NCBI RefSeq assembly: GCF_000194155.1
Contig: NZ_GL877883.1
Coordinates: forward strand, 403,056-467,055
DNA: 64,000 nt
Direction: 5' to 3'
Source: Saccharopolyspora spinosa NRRL 18395
Lineage (GTDB): Bacteria; Actinomycetota; Actinomycetes; Mycobacteriales; Pseudonocardiaceae
The translations under genes and the position numbers were made by a program. Below are positions 1 to 8,541 of the stretch, piece after piece (within the stretch, counting starts at the first letter, position 1; each line of letters starts with the position of its first letter). Below the pieces are notes generated by a model. That model saw nothing but the letters and a program-made list of their open reading frames with translations. It was not told the origin of the DNA and ran no database searches.

Positions 1-290
1 CCGGTTCCGTCCTGTTCGACCTGCGGAACCTGCAGATCACCGACGGTCAGGAGCTGCGCACCGGAGCCAACGTCGGGTTGGGCGACGTCACCGTCCAGCT
101 GCCGCCGAACGTGGACGTGACGGCGCGGTGCGCGTCGCAGCTGGGCGACGTGCGGTGCTTCAACGACACGGCGGACGGCCGGGGGGCGGACATCTCGGTC
201 ACCGACCAGGGCGAAGACGGCCCCGGCGGTGGGCACATCGTGCTCGACCTCGTGGTGGGCACTGGAAGCGTGGAGGTCACCCGTGGCTGA
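1..290 (+). CDS. C-terminal part of a membrane-associated protein with a LiaF/DUF2154-like domain (5' end outside the window)
   Basis: An open frame enters from the left edge (frame of base 3) and stops with tga at 288-290, so only about 95 residues are visible. The segment is a run of short beta-strand repeats (GANVGLGDVTVQLPP, then LDLVVGTGSVEV), which resembles the C-terminal domain of PspC/LiaF-type cell-envelope stress proteins (DUF2154 or DUF4097-like). The exact family is inference because the N-terminal membrane part is missing. The next gene starts inside its last codons, so the two are translationally coupled. Confidence 0.6.
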   Translation, partial: GSVLFDLRNLQITDGQELRTGANVGLGDVTVQLPPNVDVTARCASQLGDVRCFNDTADGRGADISVTDQGEDGPGGGHIVLDLVVGTGSVEVTRG

Positions 291-486
291 CAACGAGATC
301 AACCCTCGTCCCGACCGGGACGGTCCGGACGTGATGACGCTGGTCGCCGGCCTGCTCTCGGTCGCTGTCGCGGGCGGCCTGCTGTTCGGCTTCGGCGGTC
401 ACATCCAATGGCTGCTGGCGGTCGCCGCCGTCGTGATCGGCGTCGTCATGCTGATCGCCTCGTTCCGCACCCGCCGCGACACCTGA
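283..486 (+). CDS. Small membrane protein with two predicted transmembrane helices
   Basis: The frame starts at GTG (VADNEINPRPDRDG) and overlaps the stop of the upstream gene by eight bases, which suggests coupled translation. The 67-residue product has a polar N-terminus, then two hydrophobic stretches (VMTLVAGLLSVAVAGGLLFG and WLLAVAAVVIGVVMLIASF) joined by a short GGHIQ turn, and ends in an arginine-rich tail. It is probably a hairpin-type inner-membrane protein acting with the upstream envelope protein. I do not recognise a named family. An ATG further upstream (position 229) lies inside the preceding gene and is less likely. Confidence 0.7.
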   Translation: MADNEINPRPDRDGPDVMTLVAGLLSVAVAGGLLFGFGGHIQWLLAVAAVVIGVVMLIASFRTRRDT

Positions 487-506
487 GGTCGGAAATCGAA
501 GGCCCG

Positions 507-514
507 CGATTTCC
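507..514. repeat. Left copy of the 8-bp target-site duplication of the ISL3 element
   Basis: CGATTTCC directly precedes the left end of the insertion sequence and is repeated exactly at 1967-1974. ISL3-family elements typically duplicate 8 bp, so this fits a simple transposition. Confidence 0.9.
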
Positions 515-1966
515 GGCTCTCCTGACGTATGTGTGGGTTAAGTGCGCCCGGGGAGGGTGAGTGTCGGGCCGCCGAGGTTGAGCATGACGAGGGCGATCAG
601 GGCCTGGGGCGTGTGGAACCCGAAGGCCATGCGGGTGAAGAGTCTGATCTTGGTGTTAGTGGACTCGATCAGGCCCTGAGACAGCCCGTGCTCCAGGCTG
701 GCCTCGATGGACGCGCGGATGCGGACCACGGACTTGCAGAGCTTCTGGATGGGTTCCAGGGTGCTGCGCCCGGCCTCTTTGATCCAGGCGTCGAGGATGC
801 GTTTGCCCTGCTTACCCCTGGCTTGGAAGACGATGCGGAGTTTCTCTTTGAACGCGTAGGCCTCGTGGAGGCGGGGGCTGGAAGCCGTGATCCACTTCAG
901 GGTGAGGCTTTGGTCCTGGGTGAGGTTGTCGGGATTTTTCAGCAGGGAGTAGCGGGCGTTTTTGAACTCCCTGGCCAGGTCCTGCCGTGGGGTTTCCGGC
1001 TTCGGATCATCGGCAGTGGGGCGGCCGACACGACGGTCCTGTTCTGCGCGTTCGGTGTCGGCGAGTGCTTTGAGGGCACGCCATTCCTGGCGGCGGACGG
1101 TATCGATGGCGTCGGTGGCCCAGGCCACGATGTGAAACGGGTCGGCGCACAAGATCGCTTGCGGGGCGCGTTGTGTGACCGTCGAGGCGATCCAGTGCGC
1201 CGCGTCAGCGCTGACGTGGGTCAAGGCCGCGGTGCGTTCGGGTCCGAGTTCGTCGAAGAACGTGCTCAACGTGGCGGCGCCCAGGCCCGGCGCGGCCCAG
1301 ATGACCCGACCGGTGTCGTGGTCGACCACGATCGTCAGATAGCGATGGTTCTTCTTATAGGAAACCTCGTCGATCCCGATCTTGCGGACCCCGTCGAGCA
1401 GGTCGATCTCAGCGGAGATGTCGGCCCAGACCCGGTCGATGACCGACCCGACCGTTTTCCATGCGATTCGCAGCAACTCCCGCACGGTTGACTTCGAGGT
1501 TCGCACCGCCAGCCACGCCACCTGGGCGTCAAAGACAAGCGTGTGCCCGGCACCATGCCGAGCCCAGGGCACCCGAGCCACAGTCACCCCGTGCTCGGCA
1601 CAGCGCACCCTGGGCGCGTCGGCTGCCAGCCACATCTGCGTCAGCCCGCAATCCACACTCCGCCACTCACGGCGCCTCCCGCCGTCGTATCCAGGGCTTC
1701 TCCGACCGCACCGGCCGCACCGGTCATGCTCGCCCTTACGGCGGCTGGGCCGCACATGCAGCACTACCCGCTCAGAGCCACACGCTCGATCACGGTCCTG
1801 TCGTCCAGACCCGCCATCGCGCGCCATACACTGACATCCGGCACGTCGTTCGCTCCCTGATCAGCTTGTTGATCTCGCAACCAACAACCTAGCCCAAAGC
1901 GACGGCGTGCCTTCATCTTCCGGACCCAACCCCAGGCCACACGCCCACTAATCGATCACAAGAGCC
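515..1966 (-). mobile_element. ISL3-family insertion sequence, 1452 bp, complete
   Basis: The element is bounded by imperfect terminal inverted repeats: the left end reads GGCTCTCCTGACGTATGTG and the right end, on the minus strand, reads GGCTCTTGTGATCGATTAG. They share the first six bases and several blocks over about 23 bp. It is flanked by a perfect 8-bp direct repeat (507-514 and 1967-1974) and carries one transposase gene on the minus strand. The sharp ends and intact duplication suggest a recent insertion. Removing the element and one duplication copy restores an intergenic palindrome, CCGCGATTTCCGTTGAAATT followed by GCGG. Confidence 0.92.
538..1827 (-). CDS. ISL3-family transposase, N-terminus apparently frameshifted
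   Basis: The product catalyses cut-and-paste transposition of the surrounding element. The 429-residue frame has a zinc-ribbon-like N-terminus (CGRCGRRSPGYD near residue 37), a helix-turn-helix region and a DDE core: D153 in IGIDEVSYKK, D229 in CADPFH and E388 in LIESTNTKIR. The usual ISL3 opening is not in this frame. It sits just upstream in another frame, starting with GTG at 1844 (VPDVSVWRAMAGLDDRTVIE) and ending at a tag at 1764-1766. The two frames join if one base was lost near 1765-1790. The enzyme may therefore be inactive, made only by slippage, or the base may be a sequencing error. Confidence 0.88.
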   Translation of the reverse strand: MARDGGSGRQDRDRACGSERVVLHVRPSRRKGEHDRCGRCGRRSPGYDGGRRREWRSVDCGLTQMWLAADAPRVRCAEHGVTVARVPWARHGAGHTLVFDAQVAWLAVRTSKSTVRELLRIAWKTVGSVIDRVWADISAEIDLLDGVRKIGIDEVSYKKNHRYLTIVVDHDTGRVIWAAPGLGAATLSTFFDELGPERTAALTHVSADAAHWIASTVTQRAPQAILCADPFHIVAWATDAIDTVRRQEWRALKALADTERAEQDRRVGRPTADDPKPETPRQDLAREFKNARYSLLKNPDNLTQDQSLTLKWITASSPRLHEAYAFKEKLRIVFQARGKQGKRILDAWIKEAGRSTLEPIQKLCKSVVRIRASIEASLEHGLSQGLIESTNTKIRLFTRMAFGFHTPQALIALVMLNLGGPTLTLPGRT

Positions 1967-1974
1967 CGATTTCC
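1967..1974. repeat. Right copy of the 8-bp target-site duplication
   Basis: CGATTTCC immediately follows the right inverted repeat and matches 507-514 exactly. Confidence 0.9.
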
Positions 1975-1987
1975 GTTGAAATTGCGG
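1967..1987. repeat. Dispersed palindrome, family 1 (interrupted by the IS)
   Basis: CGATTTCCGTTGAAATTGCG pairs with itself around a four-base centre. Related short palindromes occur at 23410-23437, 31711-31731, 39338-39361 and 40748-40794, all between genes. This copy was split by the ISL3 insertion. Confidence 0.6.
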
Positions 1988-2021
1988 AGCCGCACCTCGG
2001 GGTGGGGCTGGGCACGACCCG

Positions 2022-2801
2022 TCAGAGCACGATGCCGAGGACGATGCAGACGATCGCGGCCAGCGCGGCCGCCGGAATCCCGAATGCCAGCAACCGGTGT
2101 TGGGTCCGGAGGCTGTCGCGAACCTCCTGCTCGCTGCGGGTGGAGATGATGAAGAAGCCCTTCTGCTCGGGCTTGCCGATCACCAGCGGACCGATCTTGT
2201 CGTGCACCTCGCCGAGGATGTACAGCCGCCGACCGGGCCGGATCACCCACTCCTTGTACTCGTAGCCGACCGTGCCGCTGTTGTCGAGGATGTTCGGCAG
2301 CTGGAAACCGAACACGGTCGGCCCCTGCGGGTTGTGCGGCTCGAACCGGTCGACGACCTGCTCCGGCCGATCCGGTTTGGTGCCGTTGGGATCGACGCCG
2401 ATCAGCACGCTGTGGTCATCGCGCAACGCGTAGCCCTCCCACGACGTGTGCTCGGCGACGGTTTCGCTGCCCCGGTCGACGTGCCGACGACCGTCCCGGT
2501 AGCGCACCCGCTCGTAGCGCCGCTTGACGACGTAGCGGAACCAAACACATACGGTCTTGCTGAGCTCGGAGATGAGCACGCCTTCCGGGCGCGGGTGGGC
2601 CGCGCCGACGACCTCGCACTCCTTGCGGAATCCGCCCCGCGCGCCGACGTCGTCGGAAGCCTTGCGCAGCAGCTCCAACTGGTTGACCGGCAGGGTTTCC
2701 GCGCCGATCATCGCGTGCAGCTCGTCGCGGGCACGACGCATGAAGTAGAACCCGACGGCGGCCGCGACCAGCAGCACGACCCCGATGATGATCACGGCCA
2801 T
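2022..2801 (-). CDS. GIDE-domain membrane protein (MULAN/E3 ligase-like fold, bacterial type)
   Basis: The 259-residue product has an N-terminal transmembrane helix (VIIIGVVLLVAAAVGFYFM) and a C-terminal one (FGIPAAALAAIVCIVLGIVL). The soluble middle part contains the features of a GIDE domain: CEVVGAAHPRPEG at the start, VKRRYERVRYRDGRRHVDRG in the centre, and a RLYILGEVHD strand followed by GKPEQKGFFIIST. In eukaryotes the domain belongs to mitochondrial ubiquitin ligases; in bacteria its role is unknown and no RING finger is present here. It stands alone, convergent with the genes to its left, next to the IS insertion. Confidence 0.75.
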   Translation of the reverse strand: MAVIIIGVVLLVAAAVGFYFMRRARDELHAMIGAETLPVNQLELLRKASDDVGARGGFRKECEVVGAAHPRPEGVLISELSKTVCVWFRYVVKRRYERVRYRDGRRHVDRGSETVAEHTSWEGYALRDDHSVLIGVDPNGTKPDRPEQVVDRFEPHNPQGPTVFGFQLPNILDNSGTVGYEYKEWVIRPGRRLYILGEVHDKIGPLVIGKPEQKGFFIISTRSEQEVRDSLRTQHRLLAFGIPAAALAAIVCIVLGIVL

Positions 2802-3098
2802 CGCCCCTCCCCAGATCAGTCCCGCCCGACCCTAGTTCCGCACGCCCGGCTCGGGCATCGATTTCGGCAGAACAGCAACGCTCGCCACAACTCCGCCCGG
2901 GACCGCGATCCGCGGGCTACCGCGATTTCGCGAGAGATCGCCGCAGCCCTTCCCGACCGCTGCGCGGGATCTGAACGCGTTTCCAAAACACGCCACGCGC
3001 GGGACCTGATGCGGAACCGGTGGGCATACTCGATCGATCCACTCGGACCGCTGGGTGCGCGGGAGTGGGGCGCTCCCAGCTACTTGGAAGGAGCCGAC

Positions 3099-3989
3099 AT
3101 GGCCCCGAGACGACGGCTCGTGGCCGGTGCCGCGCTCGCCCTGGTCGCCTCCGCGCCGCTGTTCGAAGCCGATGCGACGCCCCGCGCCGAGGTGTTCTTC
3201 GACGACTTCTCCGGGTCGGAGCTCGACCGTTCCAAGTGGACGGTCGAGGTCACCGGCGAGAACTTCGGCACCGTCAACCAGGAACAGCAGGCATACGTCG
3301 ATTCGCCCGAGACCATCTACCTCGACCAGGACCCGTCGACCGGGGCGAACAACGGTGCGCTGGCGCTGCACCCCCGGTTCGAGCCCGGTCACCAGGCGCC
3401 GGACGGCCAGACCTACGACTTCATCTCCGGCCGGATCAAGACCCAGGACAAGGCCGAGTTCACCTATGGCAGGTATTTGGCGCGGCTCAAGCTCCCCGAG
3501 AACGCCACCGCATCCGGGCTGTGGCCCGCGTGGTGGTCACTGGGCGCGAACATCGACGCGGGCAAGCCGTGGCCGGAGTGCGGCGAGATCGACGGGATGG
3601 AGCACGTCGGCGAGCCGTGGACGAGCTCGGCGCTGCACGGCCCGGAGTACCACGGCGACACCCCGTTCACCAAGCGCCAGAACTTCGAGAGCACGGACCC
3701 GGCGGACTGGCACGTGTACGAAGTGGACTGGACGCAGGACGGGTTGACCTTCTTCGTGGACGACACCGAGACGTACCGGGTCACCAAGCAGGAAATCCAG
3801 TCCAAAGGCTGGACGTGGGCGTACGACGACCCGCAGTTCCTGATCCTGAACTTCGCGCTCGGCGGCGGATACCCGAACGGCGTCAACGGCGTGACGGAAC
3901 CGTACTTTGGCCTACCGCAGTCCACGGTGGACAAGGTCGCCGCGGGCGACGTCCGCTACCTCGTCGACTGGGTCCGCGTCGAGCAGTGA
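3099..3989 (+). CDS. Secreted glycoside hydrolase family 16 (endo-beta-1,3-glucanase-like)
   Basis: This 296-residue enzyme probably hydrolyses beta-1,3- or mixed-linkage glucans outside the cell. A signal peptide (basic MAPRRR, then a hydrophobic core VAGAALALVASAPLF) is followed by the GH16 jelly-roll domain. The catalytic ExDxxE motif is present as GEIDGMEHVG near residue 165, with the nucleophile and acid/base glutamates intact, and aromatic substrate-cleft residues surround it (GLWPAWWSLG). I chose the ATG at 3099 because AAGGAG lies six bases upstream; longer in-frame extensions would remove the signal peptide. It is a single gene, convergent with the amidase gene to the right and separated from it by a terminator. 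Confidence 0.9.
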   Translation: MAPRRRLVAGAALALVASAPLFEADATPRAEVFFDDFSGSELDRSKWTVEVTGENFGTVNQEQQAYVDSPETIYLDQDPSTGANNGALALHPRFEPGHQAPDGQTYDFISGRIKTQDKAEFTYGRYLARLKLPENATASGLWPAWWSLGANIDAGKPWPECGEIDGMEHVGEPWTSSALHGPEYHGDTPFTKRQNFESTDPADWHVYEVDWTQDGLTFFVDDTETYRVTKQEIQSKGWTWAYDDPQFLILNFALGGGYPNGVNGVTEPYFGLPQSTVDKVAAGDVRYLVDWVRVEQ

Positions 3990-4021
3990 CCGCGCGATTC
4001 CACGAAAGCGATGAGCTCTTG

Positions 4022-4050
4022 CGCCCTACCTGGAAATCTCTGGTAGGGCG
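4022..4050. terminator. Bidirectional terminator between convergent genes
   Basis: A nine-base perfect stem (CGCCCTACC / GGTAGGGCG) encloses an 11-base loop between the GH16 gene and the convergent amidase gene. Confidence 0.75.
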
Positions 4051-4053
4051 TCG

Positions 4054-4884
4054 TCAGAGCCGACCGGAGCCCCGCGGTTCTCCCCCGTGCCCGGCAGGCG
4101 GAGCCGGGACGGCGAGGACGCGGTCCCGGAGGACCGGCAGCTCGGCCCGGATCGCCGCAACCGAACCCACGTCGACGTCGGCGGTCAGGACTTCCTCGTC
4201 CGCACCCGCCTCGGCGAGCACGGTGCCCCACGGGTCGACGACCAGGCTTCCGCCAGCCTGGTCGACGCCGCTGTGCGAGCCCGCGGCGCAGCACGCCAGG
4301 ACGACGGCCTGCTCCTCGACCGCGCGGGCGCGCACCAGGATCCGCCACTGCTCGCGTCGCCGGGCCGGCCACGCGGCGGGCACGACCAGGATCTCCGTCC
4401 CGGCATCGACCAACGCGCGGAACAACTCGGGGAAGCGCAGGTCATAGCAGGTGGCGAGGCCGAGGTCGCCGAACTCGGTAGGGATCGTCACGACATCTCG
4501 CCCGGCGGCCATCAGCACGGCCTCACCGGTGTCGAAGCCGTAGCGGTGGATCTTGCGGTACGTGGCGCGCAGCGCCCCCGTCCGGTCGAAGACCAACGCT
4601 GTGTTGTAGAGCGCACCGTTGCCGTCTCGCTCCACCAAGGTCCCTGCGTGCAACCACACGGCCGCAGATCTGGCCGCCGCCGCCATGACTTGCACCGTCG
4701 GACCGTCCACCGGTTCGGCGCCAGCCTGCCAATCGACGTAGGCCCAGGCGCCGGTCGTCCAGAGTTCCGGCAGCACGACGACGTCATCGCCCACCCGGCG
4801 CCGGACCAGCCCGGCGACCCGCGCTCGGCGTTCGTCGACGGATTCGGTGTCCGAGACCGAGAGCTGAACCAGGGAGACGCGCAT
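4054..4884 (-). CDS. Carbon-nitrogen hydrolase (nitrilase superfamily, omega-amidase-like)
   Basis: The 276-residue enzyme should cleave a small amide in the cytoplasm. The Glu-Lys-Cys triad is visible: Glu in VVLPELW, Lys in TYRKIHRYGFD and Cys in LATCYDLRFPELFR. The last motif is typical of omega-amidase and related branches, but the substrate cannot be fixed from sequence. I chose the ATG at 4884 (MRVSLVQLSV) because a GGAAGGGGG ribosome site precedes it and family members start at this point; a longer frame to 4980 adds an unlikely 32 residues. It is a single gene between a GH16 gene and guaA. Confidence 0.85.
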   Translation of the reverse strand: MRVSLVQLSVSDTESVDERRARVAGLVRRRVGDDVVVLPELWTTGAWAYVDWQAGAEPVDGPTVQVMAAAARSAAVWLHAGTLVERDGNGALYNTALVFDRTGALRATYRKIHRYGFDTGEAVLMAAGRDVVTIPTEFGDLGLATCYDLRFPELFRALVDAGTEILVVPAAWPARRREQWRILVRARAVEEQAVVLACCAAGSHSGVDQAGGSLVVDPWGTVLAEAGADEEVLTADVDVGSVAAIRAELPVLRDRVLAVPAPPAGHGGEPRGSGRL

Positions 4885-5037
4885 TTCCGGGCCCCCTTCC
4901 ACGAGCGTCCAGGCGAACGGCGGGAGCGATGCCATTCTCGCCCCGCCGGCCGAACCGCACTCCGCGGACCGGTGCCCCATCGGATGTGCAGCAGCTCAGG
5001 CGGCGAAACATGCTGGCGGCCCCGGACGCTCCGGCAC

Positions 5038-5067
5038 CGGCCGACTCCGCAACGGCCGACTCCGCAA
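5038..5067. repeat. Tandem 15-bp repeat, two units
   Basis: CGGCCGACTCCGCAA occurs twice head to tail in the short spacer between guaA and the amidase gene. Confidence 0.7.
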
Positions 5068-5094
5068 CGGCGCTTCGACCCACTCCGGTGATGC

Positions 5095-5153
5095 GCGAAG
5101 GGCACCTTCGACCGACATGCCGGTTGACCATCCCGGTCGAAGGTGCCCTTCGC
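5095..5153 (-). terminator. Strong hairpin downstream of guaA
   Basis: A perfect 20-bp inverted repeat (GCGAAGGGCACCTTCGACCG at 5095-5114, its complement at 5134-5153) with a 19-base loop lies just after the guaA stop. Its GGGCACC core resembles the family 3 hairpins at 48970 and 63461. Confidence 0.8.
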
Positions 5154-5170
5154 TCAACAGACCTCGGGGG

Positions 5171-6772
<1,602 letters not shown>

Positions 6773-6898
6773 GTCGTCGAAACCTCCTGGCGAGAGCGGT
6801 GGCGCCCATTGTCCCAGGTAACCGAGGCCACAACGGCACCGCCCCGGGCCTCCCGCAAGGCCGCGCGCCCCGGGGTCGCCACCGCAACGGTGCGCGGG

Positions 6899-7091
6899 TC
6901 AGCTGAGTTCGCGCTGCCAGCAGCAAGAGCCCGGCGACGTGTTCACCGATGACATCGCCCCAGCCGCCGAGAAGCGCCTGGGTCGCCCGCTCGGCGTTGG
7001 CCAGCGCCTCGGTGTCAGGGGGCAGGAACGCAGCCGTGCCCATGAAGAGGCTGCTGGCCAGCATGCTGAGCACCACGACGCCGTACACCAC
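6899..7091 (-). pseudogene. Possible small membrane protein between guaB3 and guaA, probably decayed
   Basis: In the minus-strand frame beginning at tandem GTG codons (7091), the translation reads VVYGVVVLSMLASSLFMGT, then PPDTEALANAERATQALL and GEHVAGLLLLAARTQL. It looks like two membrane segments linked by an amphipathic helix. The frame then fails to stop and runs antisense-like through guaA, while a stop exists nearby in another frame (6899). I read this as a short membrane-protein gene that has lost its proper end, or a coincidental open frame. No family is recognised and the start has no clear ribosome site. Confidence 0.35.
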
Positions 7092-7187
7092 GGCGGCGAC
7101 GCGCAGCGCGGTTCGATCGCTGACCCCCGCGACACCGGGCTGGACCTGGGGGACGCAGGTGGGCGTGCTGAACGCCGTCAGCCGCGA

Positions 7188-8318
7188 TCAACCTCGGAGC
7201 ATCAGGCCGACCTTCTGGAACTCCTTGAGGTCCCGGTAACCCGTCTTGGCCATCGCGCGGCGTAGGCCGCCGAAGAGGTTCAGCGTGCCGTACGGGTCGC
7301 TGCTCGGGCCGAACAGCAGCTGCTCCAGGTCCGCTCCGGAACTGGCGAAGCCGACGATCTCGCTGCGCGGCAGGCTCGGGTGCGCGGCGGCGGACGTCCA
7401 GTAGTAGCCCTGCGCCGGCGTCTCGGCCGACTCGGTCAACGCCTCGCCGAGCATCACGGCGTCGGCACCGCAGGCGATCGCCTTCGCGATGTCCCCCGAG
7501 TACGACAGGGCACCGTCGGCGATCACGTGCACGTAGCGCCCGCCGGTCTCGTCCAGGTAGTCGCGGCGGGCCGCGGCGGCATCGGCAATCGCGGTCGCCA
7601 TCGGCACCCCGATGCCCAGCACCTGCGTGGTGGTGGCTGCGCGGGACTGCCCGAAGCCGACGATCACCCCGGCCGCGCCGGTGCGCATCAGGTGCATCGC
7701 GGTGCGGTAGTCGCCGACCCCACCGGCGATCACCGGCACGTCGAGCTCGGCGATGAACCGCTTGAGGTTCAGCGGCTCGCCGTCCCGGGCCACGTGCTCG
7801 GCGGAGATGATGGTGCCCTGCACGACCAGCAGCTCGACGCCGGCCGCGAGCAGGTCCGGGGTCAGCTCCTCGGCGTGCTGCGGACTGACCCGCGCCGCCA
7901 CGGTGACACCGGAGTCCTTGATCTGCTTCAGCGCGGTGGCCAGCAGGTCCGCCCGGATCGGCGCGGCGTGCAGCTGCTGCAGCAGCCGGATCGCGGCCTC
8001 CGGGTCGCTGTTCTCCTCGGCGGCGCGGACCACCTCGAACAGCTTCTCCTCGACGTTCTCGTGCCGCGCCCACAGCCCCTCGGCGTTCAGCACGCCTAGA
8101 CCGCCGAGCTCGCCGATGCGCACCGCGGTGGCCGGCGAGACGATCGCATCCGTCGGGTGCGTGACCAGCGGGATGTCGAAGCGGTAGGCGTCGATCTGCC
8201 AGGACAACGAAACGTCCTTCGACGACCGGGTCCGCCGGGACGGCACGATCTCCACGTCGTCCAAGTCGTAGCCGCGCATGGCCGTCCGGCCCATGCCGAT
8301 CTCAACCTGATCCCGCAC
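7188..8318 (-). CDS. guaB3: GuaB3-family IMP dehydrogenase-related protein
   Basis: This 376-residue TIM-barrel protein is the actinobacterial IMP dehydrogenase paralogue always found next to guaB2. It opens with VRDQVEIGMGRTA and PSRRTRSSKDVS, carries the phosphate-binding loops typical of the family (VIAGGVGDYRTAMHLM, GADAVMLGEALTESAETPA), and lacks CBS domains. A cyanobacterial GuaB3 has been reported to have IMP dehydrogenase activity; in actinobacteria the role is less certain. I chose the GTG at 8318 because GGAGGG lies eight bases upstream and orthologues start here; a longer frame to 8357 is possible. It follows guaB2 on the same strand. Confidence 0.92.
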   Translation of the reverse strand: MRDQVEIGMGRTAMRGYDLDDVEIVPSRRTRSSKDVSLSWQIDAYRFDIPLVTHPTDAIVSPATAVRIGELGGLGVLNAEGLWARHENVEEKLFEVVRAAEENSDPEAAIRLLQQLHAAPIRADLLATALKQIKDSGVTVAARVSPQHAEELTPDLLAAGVELLVVQGTIISAEHVARDGEPLNLKRFIAELDVPVIAGGVGDYRTAMHLMRTGAAGVIVGFGQSRAATTTQVLGIGVPMATAIADAAAARRDYLDETGGRYVHVIADGALSYSGDIAKAIACGADAVMLGEALTESAETPAQGYYWTSAAAHPSLPRSEIVGFASSGADLEQLLFGPSSDPYGTLNLFGGLRRAMAKTGYRDLKEFQKVGLMLRG

Positions 8319-8420
8319 GTCAGTCCCTCCTCGCAGCACCGCTGTCCGACGGAACATTCTCGCTGCGGCATCCGGGCGACGTACAACTGGGGCACCTAAG
8401 CTCGCGCTGCCGCCGGTGAG

Positions 8421-8477
8421 GTGGAGCGAACGGCCCGTTCGCCTGCGCTAGCGAGACGAGCGGTCCGTTCACCCCAC
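8421..8477. repeat. Dispersed palindrome pair, family 2 (GCGAACGGnCCGTTCGC type)
   Basis: GCGAACGGCCCGTTCGC at 8426-8442 is a 17-bp palindrome, followed about 20 bp later by a diverged copy (GAGCGGTCCGTTCACC). The outer arms GTGGAGCG and the ACCCCAC side also pair. Similar copies occur at 28176-28228 and 43477-43575. Confidence 0.75.
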
Positions 8478-8494
8478 CATCCCGCGCCGAAGAC

Positions 8495-8533
8495 GACCCG
8501 GCCGCCGCCTCGCGGGGAGACGGCGGCCGGGTC
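8495..8533 (-). terminator. Terminator of guaB2
   Basis: A 13-bp perfect GC stem (GACCCGGCCGCCG / CGGCGGCCGGGTC) with a 13-base loop lies immediately after the guaB2 stop. Confidence 0.8.
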
Positions 8534-8541
8534 GGTGGTGC

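Noticed and set aside
2097..3098. N-terminal extension of the GH16 gene
   Set aside because: The extension overlaps the GIDE gene antisense and would bury the signal peptide; a ribosome site supports the start at 3099.
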